NCBI GenBank assembly: GCA_003223775.1
Contig: QHWK01000136.1
Location: forward strand, 1-6,868
Direction of reading: 5' to 3'
Origin: Acidobacteriota bacterium
GTDB lineage: Bacteria > Acidobacteriota > Vicinamibacteria > Vicinamibacterales > CAVVIG01
Length of the DNA stretch: 6,868 nucleotides
Shown: positions 1-6,180 of the stretch, in pieces
Position numbering within the stretch: position 1 is the first letter of the stretch
How the letters are laid out: each line of letters starts with the position of its first letter
Translations under genes and position numbers: made by a program
Notes under the pieces: generated by a model
Told to the model about the DNA's origin: nothing
The model's input: only the letters and a program-made list of their open reading frames with translations
The model's database searches: none

Positions 1-735
1 GAGGAGCGCGCGGTACCTGTCCGCTGTGCGGACGGCGACGAGCGGCCGTCCGTAGGAGGCCGCGATCCGCTGCGGCGCGTCGGTGGCGAGCAGCCGGCCG
101 CGCTGCATGAGCGCGACGCGGTCGCACCGGTTCGCTTCGTCCATGTACGGCGTCGACACGACGATCGTCATGCCCGAGCCTTTCAGGTCGCCGAGCAGAT
201 CCCAGAACTCGCGGCGCGACACCGCATCGACGCCCGTCGTCGGCTCGTCGAGAAACAGAATCTCGGGGCGATGGACGAGCGCGCAGCAGAGCGCGAGCTT
301 CTGCTTCATGCCGCCGGAGAGCGCTGCCGCGCGCCGGTCCTCGAACGCCTCGAGCTGGCTGTAGATCGGCGCGATGCGCGCGCGCTCGCGTTCCACCGTC
401 GTGCCGAACACCGACGCGAAGAAGCGCAGGTTCTCGACGACGCTCAGATCGGGGTACAGCGAGAAGCGGCCCGGCATGTAGCCGATGCGCGGCCTGAGCG
501 CCCACATCTGGGCGACGACGTCGCGGCCGAGCACGCGCGCGCGGCCCGCGTCGGGCACGAGCAGCGTCGCGAGGATCCGAAACAGCGTCGTCTTGCCGGC
601 GCCGTCCGGCCCGACGAACCCGAAGAGCTCGCCGGCCGCGGCCTCGAACGAGATCCCGGCGAGCGCGACGGTCGCGCCGAATCGTTTTTCGACGTTCTCG
701 ACGGCGACGGCCGGGGACGGAGGTGTTCCGGTCAT
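1..735 (-). CDS. ABC transporter ATP-binding protein, first NBD of a YbhF-type efflux system (partial, 3' end cut by window edge)
   Basis: This is the ATPase subunit of an ABC exporter. It should bind and hydrolyse ATP on the cytoplasmic face to power ABC-2 permeases encoded beyond position 1. The 245 visible residues start at the ATG at 735, which overlaps the adaptor stop codon as ATGA. Seen in order: Walker A GPDGAGKTT (42-50), YMPGRFSLY (86-94) at the Q-loop, signature LSGGMKQK (139-146), Walker B ILFLDEPTTGVD (159-170), and VSTPYMDEA (193-201) at the H-loop. The Q-loop glutamine is replaced by Gly89 and the H-loop histidine by Pro196. Family knowledge: the first NBD of YbhF-like pairs has this PDG / PGRFSLY / STPYMDEA pattern, and a second NBD supplies canonical residues. 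I infer that such an NBD follows, either as a fused half or a separate gene. There is no strong ribosome site, so translation probably depends on coupling. The substrate cannot be told from the sequence. Confidence 0.95.
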   Translation of the reverse strand, partial: MTGTPPSPAVAVENVEKRFGATVALAGISFEAAAGELFGFVGPDGAGKTTLFRILATLLVPDAGRARVLGRDVVAQMWALRPRIGYMPGRFSLYPDLSVVENLRFFASVFGTTVERERARIAPIYSQLEAFEDRRAAALSGGMKQKLALCCALVHRPEILFLDEPTTGVDAVSRREFWDLLGDLKGSGMTIVVSTPYMDEANRCDRVALMQRGRLLATDAPQRIAASYGRPLVAVRTADRYRALL

Positions 736-1814
736 CGCGCCGCCCGGTTCTCGACGAACTGCACGTCGGCGGGCATCCCGATCTTCAGCAGGCCCCGATC
801 GTTCGGCACGCGGATCTTGATCGCGTAGACGAGGTCCGCGCGCTCCTCGCGCGTCTGAATGGGCGTCGGCGTGAACTCCGCGCGCGCCGAGATCCACGAG
901 ACCGTCCCCGGCAGCGTCTGACGGCCGCCGCCGACGTCGATCGACACGAGCGCCTGCTGGCCGATGCGGACGCCGGCGAGCTGCCGCTCCGTCACGTACG
1001 CGCGGAGCTCGACGACGGCGAGATCGGCGACCCGGTAGAGCGGCTGGCCCACTTGCACGATCTCTCCCGTCTTCGCGTAGGTGGTCAGCACCGTGCCCGC
1101 GGCCGGGTTGCGCACTTCGCTCTTGCGAATGCGCTCGGCGACGAGGTCCACCTGGGCGTCGGCGGACGCCACCTGGTGCTTCACGGTCTGCTCCTGCGCG
1201 CGCGCGGCGCGGATCTGATCGCCGAGCGCGGCAACTTGCCGCTCCTGCGCGCGGATCCGATCCTCCTGCGCCTTGATCTGATCCCCGAGCACGCGGTAAT
1301 CGCGCTCCGCCTGATCGAGTTGCTGCGCGGTGGCGGCCTGCTCGGCGAGGAGACGCCTCGTGCGCTCGAAGGTGCGGCCGGCGATCTCGTGCTGCGAGAC
1401 GAGGGCGTCGCGCTGCGCGCGCGCCGCGTCGCGCTCGGCGGCCGCGGCCGCGCGCTGCGCGTCGACGACGGCGATCTGCCGCTGCACTTCGTCCACGCGC
1501 GAAGCGGTGGCGCCGCGCTGCGCCGCCGCCTGCGCGCGCTCGATGTTCAGCTGCGTCGCGTCGATCTCCCCGACGACGGCGCCGGCGGTGAGCGTCTGCC
1601 CTTCGACGACGGCCAATCTGAACAACCGGCCGGCCGCCTCGGACGAGACGACGACTTCGGTGGCTTCGACGTTGCCGTAGGCGTCGGGCTGCGGCGCGCG
1701 GGCGCACGCGGACGCAGAAACAAGGCAGGATGTCAGCAACGCGATCACGTGTAGGGCGAGGCTTTCAGCCTCGCCTGGCGACTCTGAAAGGGTCGCCCTG
1801 CGCTTGGTTCGCAT
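732..1814 (-). CDS. HlyD/YbhG-family periplasmic adaptor (membrane fusion protein), probable lipoprotein
   Basis: This adaptor bridges an inner-membrane ABC exporter and an outer-membrane TolC-type channel. It has 360 residues from the ATG at 1814. That start is chosen over the GTG one codon upstream because GGAGGT lies exactly 6 nt before the ATG. The N-terminus carries MRTKR, an unusual 17-residue insert (about 6-22) encoded by a palindromic repeat, then a hydrophobic stretch ending in Cys30 or Cys37, either of which could be a lipobox cysteine (LTSC or SAC context). The first half of the lipoyl/barrel-sandwich domain lies at about 46-88. A long Ala/Arg/Gln/Glu-rich helical hairpin, predicted coiled coil, runs about 89-230. 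The second lipoyl half (NPAAGTVL...GQPLYRV) is about 235-262, followed by a beta-barrel to about 345. It overlaps the TolC gene by one base (TGATG) and the ATPase gene by four (ATGA). The transported substrate is unknown; drugs, lipids or solvents are all possible. Confidence 0.93.
   Translation of the reverse strand: MRTKRRATLSESPGEAESLALHVIALLTSCLVSASACARAPQPDAYGNVEATEVVVSSEAAGRLFRLAVVEGQTLTAGAVVGEIDATQLNIERAQAAAQRGATASRVDEVQRQIAVVDAQRAAAAAERDAARAQRDALVSQHEIAGRTFERTRRLLAEQAATAQQLDQAERDYRVLGDQIKAQEDRIRAQERQVAALGDQIRAARAQEQTVKHQVASADAQVDLVAERIRKSEVRNPAAGTVLTTYAKTGEIVQVGQPLYRVADLAVVELRAYVTERQLAGVRIGQQALVSIDVGGGRQTLPGTVSWISARAEFTPTPIQTREERADLVYAIKIRVPNDRGLLKIGMPADVQFVENRAAR
1751..1801. repeat. 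51-bp REP-like double-hairpin element inside the adaptor's signal-peptide coding region
   Basis: There are two adjacent hairpins. GGCGAGGCT (1755-1763) pairs perfectly with AGCCTCGCC (1767-1775) over a TTC loop. GGCGACTCT (1777-1785) pairs with AGGGTCGCC (1789-1797) with one G-T pair over a GAA loop. The outer ends GTAGGGCGA (1751-1759) and TCGCCCTGC (1793-1801) are an imperfect 9-bp inverted repeat. Compact double stems of this kind are typical of REP/MITE-like intergenic elements. Here the element is 51 bp (17 codons) and keeps the frame, adding about residues 6-22 of the adaptor. Confidence 0.75.
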
Positions 1815-3124
1815 CACCGCACCTCCAATCCGAGCGTCGTCAGCAGCCGCGCCTGTGCAGCGGCGAGCTCGACGCGATGCCGCGCGCGATCGAACTCGGC
1901 CGTCACCAGCTCGGTCTGCCGATCGACGTACTCGGCGGCCGTCGTCGCGCCTTCGCGGAGCCGCGCCCGCGCCGCGCGGTCGATCGCCTCCCGCAGCTCG
2001 ACGATGCGGTCGTCGGAGGCGAGCGCGGCGCGCAGCCGATCGATCGACGCAAGGTCGCTTTCGATCGCGCGCCGCACGCCGCTCGTGAACGCCGCCTCTT
2101 CGGCGGCGACGATGTCACGCTGGATCGCGAGCGCGTCGCGCTCGCGCGACGAGGCGCCCCACGTCCACGCCTTCCACTGCAGCTGCACGCCGCCGAGCGC
2201 GTAGGTCTCGGCGCGATCGTCGATGAAGTTGAGGCCGGGCCGGCCGTAGCCGACGCGGCCGAACGCCGACAGCTGCGGGCGCTCCGCGGCGGCGGAAAGG
2301 TCCTGCTGCCGCGCCGTCCGGTCGCGCGCGCGATCGAACTGCTCGTACTCGGGCCTCGCACGCTTGGCATCGAGCGTCGCACGCGTGTCGGCGACCGCGG
2401 CGCTCAGATCGGGCATCGCGGCCGGCGAGGCGGCGTCAATCGATCGGCCGGTGAGCCGCGACAGCCGCGCCAGGGCGGCGGCGCGCGAGGCGCGCAGCTC
2501 GTCGGCCTGCTGCCGCGATCGCAGGAGCGTCGCCTCGACGGCGGCCGCGTCGCCAACGAGCGCCGCGCCTTCGCGCACGCGCGCGGAGGTCTCGCGCAGC
2601 CGCGCGTCGAGCTCGTCGATCGACGCCGTCACCGCGCCGAGCTGCTCCTGCAGCAGCGCGGCGGCGAAGAAGGCGTCGTTCACCTCCTGCCGCAGCGCGA
2701 ACAGCGACGTGCGGACGCGAGCCTGCGCGTCGGCGCTGTCGGCGAGCACGAGCGCCCGGCGCGCGTCGATCGACGGATCGAACAGCCGCTGGTCGACGCG
2801 CAGCGACGCGTCGTAGGTGAAGCGCGGCGTCGCGAACGCCGGCTCGCCATTGGGCAGCGCGAACGGCGCGGTGGGCACGTCGGACTGATATTGCGACTGC
2901 CCGCTCGCGGTCACGGCCGGCAGGCGCTCGACGTCGATGTTGCGCACGCGCAGGTCGGCCTGCGACGCCAGCAGCTCGAGCTCGCGCCTCCGCGCGTCCG
3001 CCTCGCGCGCCTCGCGCTGCAGCGCCGCGAGCTGGAGCGGCTCCGCCGCCGCCTGCGCCCGCGCGAGCGCCGGCGCGGCGACGCCGCACGCCGCTGCGAG
3101 GATGCCGAGGGAGAGGCGCGTCAT
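1814..3124 (-). CDS. TolC-family outer-membrane efflux channel
   Basis: This is the outer-membrane factor of a tripartite efflux pump. It should trimerise into a beta-barrel plus a long alpha-helical periplasmic tunnel that docks with the adaptor encoded next. It has 436 residues. The start is the ATG at 3124 because it is followed directly by a classical signal peptide (MTRLSLGILAAACGVAAPALARA, cleavage near 23-25) and overlaps the TetR stop as ATGA. The mature protein is two repeats of long amphipathic helices rich in Ala, Arg, Glu and Asp. Strand-like segments interrupt each repeat: residues around 70-115 (VTASGQSQYQSD and following) and around 285-320 (LSAFGRVGYGRPG...YALGGVQLQWKAW). This is the OEP-family layout at typical length. 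A possible GGAG ribosome site lies about 10 nt upstream of the start, inside the TetR gene. A reading frame continues upstream to 3253, but it lies inside the TetR gene and would bury the signal peptide. Confidence 0.93.
   Translation of the reverse strand: MTRLSLGILAAACGVAAPALARAQAAAEPLQLAALQREAREADARRRELELLASQADLRVRNIDVERLPAVTASGQSQYQSDVPTAPFALPNGEPAFATPRFTYDASLRVDQRLFDPSIDARRALVLADSADAQARVRTSLFALRQEVNDAFFAAALLQEQLGAVTASIDELDARLRETSARVREGAALVGDAAAVEATLLRSRQQADELRASRAAALARLSRLTGRSIDAASPAAMPDLSAAVADTRATLDAKRARPEYEQFDRARDRTARQQDLSAAAERPQLSAFGRVGYGRPGLNFIDDRAETYALGGVQLQWKAWTWGASSRERDALAIQRDIVAAEEAAFTSGVRRAIESDLASIDRLRAALASDDRIVELREAIDRAARARLREGATTAAEYVDRQTELVTAEFDRARHRVELAAAQARLLTTLGLEVR
1821..1826 (-). 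promoter_or_regulatory. Ribosome binding site that fixes the adaptor start at 1814
   Basis: GGAGGT on the minus strand lies 6 nt before the ATG at 1814 and only 3 nt before the GTG at 1817. The spacing favours the ATG. It is by far the best Shine-Dalgarno in the window and sits in the last codons of the TolC gene. Confidence 0.8.
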
Positions 3125-3828
3125 GGCCGCAGCGCTCCGAGGAAGAACTCGACCAGATCGCGGCGGCGCCGCGCGATGAAGCGCTCGAAGCCGGCGCCGT
3201 CGAGGCCGAGGATCGCCTGCAGCAGCGGGCGCGCCGCGAAGGGAAAGATGCACAGCGACACGAGGTTCACCATGAAGGATTCGGGCGCGATCGGCCGCAT
3301 CGCGCCGGCCGCGACGCGCGCGTCGATCTGCCGTTTCAGCGCGCCGAAGACGCGCGGCCGGATGTCCTCCGGCGTCAGGCCGTGCGTCATCGCCGCGATC
3401 AGCTGCTGCGCGCGCTCCGGGTGGTGCGCCACCTCGCCGATGATGTAGCCGGGCAGATACGGCGCGCGCGAGAGGTGATCGAGCTCGAGGGCGATCACGC
3501 GCGCGACCTTCTCCTCGAGCGGATCGTCCGAGGCGACGGCGCGGATCACGGCCGGCATGAGCTGGGAGCCGGCACGCTCGAAGGCCGCGCGCGCGAGCTG
3601 CTCCTTGCTGCGGAAGTAGTAGTGCAGGAGCGCCTGGTTGACCTGCGCGTCGGCCGCGATCTCCTGCATGCGGGCGCCTGCGGTGCCGCGGCGGACGAAG
3701 ACCCCGTGCGCGGCGTCGAGGATCCGCTGCTCGGTGTCGCGGTTGCGCGCAGTCGGCGCGTGCCGCGTCTTCGTCGTCCGTTCTGTCTTCCCTGTCTTTT
3801 CTGTCTTCTTCGTTTTTAATCGTTTCAT
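3121..3828 (-). CDS. TetR-family transcriptional regulator, likely local repressor of the efflux operon
   Basis: The protein has 235 residues. The TetR_N helix-turn-helix spans about 31-78, from the helix around RILDAAHGVF through IAADAQVNQALLHYYFRSKEQL, with the recognition helix ending in the hallmark HYYF. The rest is an all-helical ligand-binding and dimerisation domain with little conservation between families. The gene is first in the pump operon and overlaps the TolC start by four bases. Genes placed this way usually repress their own operon and are released by a pump substrate; that is inference here. The ATG at 3828 is the only good start. It gives an unusual 28-residue basic Lys/Thr-rich tail in front of the HTH, encoded by an AT-rich 9-bp tandem repeat. 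No Shine-Dalgarno is visible in the short leader. Palindromic and repeated sequences just upstream are candidate operators. The inducer is unknown. Confidence 0.93.
   Translation of the reverse strand: MKRLKTKKTEKTGKTERTTKTRHAPTARNRDTEQRILDAAHGVFVRRGTAGARMQEIAADAQVNQALLHYYFRSKEQLARAAFERAGSQLMPAVIRAVASDDPLEEKVARVIALELDHLSRAPYLPGYIIGEVAHHPERAQQLIAAMTHGLTPEDIRPRVFGALKRQIDARVAAGAMRPIAPESFMVNLVSLCIFPFAARPLLQAILGLDGAGFERFIARRRRDLVEFFLGALRP
3781..3807 (-). repeat. 9-bp tandem repeat, three copies, coding Lys-Thr-x units in the TetR N-terminal tail
   Basis: On the minus strand the units are AAGACAGAA, AAGACAGGG and AAGACAGAA. They encode K-T-E, K-T-G and K-T-E at residues 8-16. Looser K-T units flank them (KTK before; RTTKT after). 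The stretch is conspicuously A/G-rich on the coding strand against a GC-rich background, so it looks like a recently expanded microsatellite in the translated leader of the regulator. Copy-number change would stay in frame. Confidence 0.85.
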
Positions 3829-3837
3829 TTAATCGTT
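3815..3837. repeat. Perfect 10-bp direct repeat straddling the TetR start codon
   Basis: TTTAATCGTT occurs at 3815-3824 and again at 3828-3837, separated by only TCA, giving a 13-bp period. The start codon (3826-3828, minus strand) falls between the copies. It could be a local duplication or a pair of regulator half-sites. Function is not known. Confidence 0.8.
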
Positions 3838-3845
3838 CAGTTAAA
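3828..3845. promoter_or_regulatory. Imperfect inverted repeat overlapping the TetR start, candidate operator
   Basis: The 18-bp sequence TTTAATCGTTCAGTTAAA has 5-bp arms TTTAA/TTAAA around an 8-bp centre that is not itself symmetric. It lies between the candidate -10 element and the start codon, where a TetR-family autorepressor could block transcription. The size and AT-rich arms suit a TetR operator, but the symmetry is partial and the assignment is inference. Confidence 0.4.
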
Positions 3846-3849
3846 CAGA

Positions 3850-3878
3850 AGCGTAGCGGATCGCCGCGGCGATTGCAA
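3850..3878 (-). promoter_or_regulatory. Candidate sigma70-type promoter for the TetR/efflux operon, with a palindromic spacer
   Basis: On the minus strand, TTGCAA (3878-3873) and TACGCT (3855-3850) are separated by exactly 17 bp. They match 4 of 6 and 3 of 6 bases of the TTGACA/TATAAT consensus. Initiation would fall near 3843, leaving a leader of about 15 nt. The spacer contains the perfect palindrome ATCGCCGCGGCGAT (3860-3873), a plausible repressor site since a bound protein would cover the promoter. This is the only non-coding gap in the minus-strand train large enough for an internal promoter. Confidence 0.45.
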
Positions 3879-3886
3879 GCCGGCGG

Positions 3887-4360
3887 TCATTTCCAGATGC
3901 CGAGCGTACGCCGCAGCGTGATCAGCTGGCCGACGTGATACGCCGTGTGATCGGCGACGAGGAGGATCTCGCGCAGGTAGGTCTGGCCCTGGCCGCGCGG
4001 CACCGCGGCGGAGAGATCCAAGCGGCGATCGCGCGCGAGCCGCTGCAGCGCGGCGACGTCGCGCCGATACGCCGCGAGCGATCCGGTCCACGCGCCGGCC
4101 GAACGCGGCGCCCTCGAGGCCGGCCAGTAGTCGTCGGGCCACTTCTTCTCGCGGTACGTCTTCGCGACGCAGAAGTCGAGGATGTCGCGCTGCGCGATCC
4201 GGATGTGCTCCACGAGCTGCCACGCGGAGTATTCCCACCCCGGCGGCACCGCGCCGCGCAGCTTCGGCGGAATCCCTTTCACCGCGGCGCGGAAGCCGGC
4301 GTGCGCGTCGCGCCAGTCGAGGAGCGCCGCAAGCTGCGCGCGCACGGCATCGTCAATCAT
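3887..4360 (-). CDS. DinB-family four-helix-bundle protein (possible metal-dependent thiol transferase fold)
   Basis: The protein has 157 residues, the usual DinB length. DinB-fold proteins are four-helix bundles that often bind a divalent metal through three histidines. The pattern is visible: His52 in WQLVEHIRIAQRDIL, and His138 plus His142 in VADHTAYHVGQL near the C-terminus. Some members transfer low-molecular-weight thiols such as bacillithiol or mycothiol; for most, including this one, the reaction is unknown. The start ATG at 4360 overlaps the preceding stop codon as ATGA, with GGGAG about 8 nt upstream. It is third in a set beginning with cystathionine beta-synthase, so a sulfur or thiol role is an attractive but unproven idea. 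There is no signal peptide or membrane segment, so it should be cytoplasmic. Confidence 0.88.
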   Translation of the reverse strand: MIDDAVRAQLAALLDWRDAHAGFRAAVKGIPPKLRGAVPPGWEYSAWQLVEHIRIAQRDILDFCVAKTYREKKWPDDYWPASRAPRSAGAWTGSLAAYRRDVAALQRLARDRRLDLSAAVPRGQGQTYLREILLVADHTAYHVGQLITLRRTLGIWK

Positions 4361-4788
4361 CTGGAGCGCTCCCGTGGTTCAGCCGAGGCCAGCAGATCGG
4401 ATGCGCGATCGAAATCGCTCGCGCGCACCCACACGCGCACGCCGCCAATCGCCGTCACGAGCTCCGATCGCATGTTCGCGATGTGCTCGTCCGGAATCAA
4501 GGACTCGATCTGCGAGCCTTCGAGCGCGGCCCGGACGAAGAACGCCGCCTGCACGTTCGGGCAGTTGCAGAGGACGATCCACGGATCGACGGCGGCGTCG
4601 TCGGGACGGGCCGGCGACGGGCGGCTCACGGCAAAGAGGATCAGCGCGACGAGCACCAGCGCGGACACCGCGGCGAGGCCGCGCGCCCCGGCGGGCGGAC
4701 CGACGAGCATCGCCGTGCCGACGACGATCGTCGCAATCGCGATCAGCCGCCAGGGCGTCGAGGGCTCGTGCGAGTCGGGGTCGGGCAT
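4357..4788 (-). CDS. Small membrane protein with a C-terminal DUF2007-type domain
   Basis: The protein has 143 residues. Two hydrophobic segments (about 14-30 and 37-54) are joined by a tight PPAGAR turn, forming a membrane hairpin. A soluble domain at about 68-138 resembles the DUF2007 'putative signal transducing protein' family: a beta strand WIVLCNCPNV, a helix with FFVRAALEG, a strand QIESLIPDE, and a closing GGVRVWVRASDFDRASDLL. Family knowledge: DUF2007 is a small ACT/PII-like alpha-beta fold of unknown function, often near housekeeping genes. The start ATG lies 15 bp after the cystathionine beta-synthase stop, with AGGA 6 nt before it, and the gene overlaps the DinB gene by four bases. 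The Cys-Asn-Cys in the first strand is a noticeable local feature. Function is not known, and the DUF2007 call rests on pattern only. Confidence 0.8.
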   Translation of the reverse strand: MPDPDSHEPSTPWRLIAIATIVVGTAMLVGPPAGARGLAAVSALVLVALILFAVSRPSPARPDDAAVDPWIVLCNCPNVQAAFFVRAALEGSQIESLIPDEHIANMRSELVTAIGGVRVWVRASDFDRASDLLASAEPRERSR

Positions 4789-4794
4789 GACGCG

Positions 4795-4798
4795 TCCT
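4795..4798 (-). promoter_or_regulatory. Ribosome binding site for the DUF2007-type gene
   Basis: AGGA on the minus strand sits 6 nt before the ATG at 4788, within the 15-bp gap after the synthase stop. It supports this start and continued translation within one transcript. Confidence 0.55.
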
Positions 4799-4803
4799 GG
4801 CCT

Positions 4804-6171
4804 CTACAGCACGCGAATCACATCGGACCGCGTGATGATGAACGTTTTGTCGGTCTTGAAGTCGCGCACGAGCACCGCCGGATTGTGCGGCGTGATCATC
4901 GTCGACAGCAGCTCCACCGGCGTCGAGACGTCGACGAACGGAAACGCCGGCTGCATGATCGTCTCGACGGGCTGCGCCTTCACGTCGGGGTCGTGCACGA
5001 GCGCGTCGTAGAGGTGCGCTTCGTTGAGCGATCCGACCAGCCGGTTGTCGCGCGTGATCGAGATCTGCGAGAAGTCGTGCTCGCTCATCAGCCGGACGGC
5101 GTGCTCGACCGGCTCGTTCGAGTCGAGCGCGCAGAGCTCGCCCGACAGCCGCATCGCGACGAGATCGCGCGCCGCCATGCCGGTCTTCTCGATGAACCCC
5201 TTCTCGCGCATCCAGTCGTCGTTGAACATCTTGCCGAGATACCGCGAGCCGTGGTCGTGGAAGATCACGACGACGACGTCGTCGTCGACGAAGTGGTCCT
5301 TGAGCTGCAGGAGGCCGGCCATCGCGGCGCCGGCCGAATTGCCGCCGAAGATCCCCTCCTCGCGCGCGATGCGCCGCGTCATGATCGCGGCATCCTTGTC
5401 GGTGACCTTCTCGAAGTGATCGATCACGCCGAAGTCCACGTTCCTCGGCAGGAAGTCCTCGCCGATCCCTTCGGTGATGTACGGGTAGATCTCGTGCTTG
5501 TCGAAGACGCCGGTCTCTTTGTATTTCTTGAACACCGATCCGTAGGTGTCGATCCCCCACACCTTGATCTTCGGGTTGCGCTCCTTGAGATACCGGCCGA
5601 CGCCGGAGACCGTGCCGCCGGTGCCGACGCCGACGACCAGGTGCGTCACGCGGCCCGAGGTCTGTTCCCAGATCTCGGGGCCAGTCTGCTCGTAATGCGC
5701 CTGCGTGTTCGAGAGGTTGTCGTACTGGTTCGCCTTCCACGCGTTCGGCACCTCGCGCTCGAGGCGCGACGAGACCGAGTAGTACGAGCGCGGATCCTCG
5801 GGGTCGACGTTGGTCGGGCACACGATCACTTCCGCGCCGAACGCCTTGAGCGCGTCGACTTTCTCCTTCGACTGCTTGTCGGTCGTGGTGAAGATGCAGC
5901 GGTAGCCTTTGACGACGGCGGCGATGGCGAGGCCCATGCCGGTATTGCCCGAGGTGCCTTCGACGATCGTGCCGCCCGGCTTCAGGAGGCCGGCGCGCTC
6001 GGCGTCCTCGATCATCTTGACGGCCATCCGGTCCTTGATCGAGTTGCCGGGGTTGAACGTCTCGAGCTTCACGAGGACCGTGCCCCTGACGACGTCCTTC
6101 GTGATCCGGTTGACGCGCACCATCGGCGTGTCGCCGATCGCGTCGAGAATCGTCTCGCAGATCTTCTTCAC
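4804..6171 (-). CDS. cbs: Cystathionine beta-synthase, PLP-dependent, with C-terminal CBS-domain pair
   Basis: The enzyme condenses serine with homocysteine to cystathionine in reverse transsulfuration; related activities release H2S. It has 455 residues. The PLP lysine is Lys46 in FNPGNSIKDR. The substrate loop is GTSGNTGMG (72-80), the phosphate-binding loop GVGTGGTVSG (181-190), and the serine facing the PLP ring nitrogen is Ser279 in GGNSAGAA. HDHGSRYLGKMFNDDWM then marks the cystathionine-synthase subgroup rather than plain cysteine synthase. Two CBS motifs (about 345-395 and 400-455) form a Bateman module, which may bind an adenosyl ligand. No N-terminal haem-binding extension is present, unlike the human enzyme. 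The start is a GTG at 6171; homologues begin at the same place and no upstream in-frame start exists. GAGGAG lies 15 nt upstream, which is too far to be a good ribosome site. Cysteine synthase is the main alternative, less likely because of the CBS pair. Confidence 0.95.
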   Translation of the reverse strand: MKKICETILDAIGDTPMVRVNRITKDVVRGTVLVKLETFNPGNSIKDRMAVKMIEDAERAGLLKPGGTIVEGTSGNTGMGLAIAAVVKGYRCIFTTTDKQSKEKVDALKAFGAEVIVCPTNVDPEDPRSYYSVSSRLEREVPNAWKANQYDNLSNTQAHYEQTGPEIWEQTSGRVTHLVVGVGTGGTVSGVGRYLKERNPKIKVWGIDTYGSVFKKYKETGVFDKHEIYPYITEGIGEDFLPRNVDFGVIDHFEKVTDKDAAIMTRRIAREEGIFGGNSAGAAMAGLLQLKDHFVDDDVVVVIFHDHGSRYLGKMFNDDWMREKGFIEKTGMAARDLVAMRLSGELCALDSNEPVEHAVRLMSEHDFSQISITRDNRLVGSLNEAHLYDALVHDPDVKAQPVETIMQPAFPFVDVSTPVELLSTMITPHNPAVLVRDFKTDKTFIITRSDVIRVL

Positions 6172-6180
6172 GCGTTCAAG

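Noticed and set aside
723..1754. 343-residue plus-strand open frame opposite the adaptor gene
   Set aside because: Shadow of the HlyD-type gene with a biased Arg/Leu/Asp composition and no recognisable motif.
1815..1817. GTG one codon upstream as the adaptor start
   Set aside because: Only 3 nt from the GGAGGT ribosome site, whereas the ATG at 1814 has the ideal 6-nt spacing.
3125..3253. Upstream extension of the TolC-family gene
   Set aside because: It would place 43 Arg-rich residues before an excellent signal peptide and lies wholly within the TetR gene; the ATGA overlap start at 3124 is better.
1730..3448. 572-residue plus-strand open frame opposite the TolC and TetR genes
   Set aside because: Arg-rich shadow of the real minus-strand genes. 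It spans three overlapping real genes and has no domain or ribosome site.
3860..3873. The 14-bp palindrome read as an intrinsic terminator for the DinB gene
   Set aside because: It has no hairpin loop space and no T-run after it; its place between two promoter hexamers fits an operator better.
5268..5287. Perfect 20-bp palindrome of repeated CGA and TCG within cbs
   Set aside because: It encodes a D-D-D-V-V-V run (GAC and GTC codons) in a segment that is acidic then hydrophobic in homologues, so codon choice explains the symmetry.
4379..5821. 480-residue minus-strand frame overlapping cbs in another phase
   Set aside because: Almost entirely Arg/Ala/Asp-rich out-of-frame reading of cbs and the DUF2007-type gene. 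The true frames have clear catalytic motifs.
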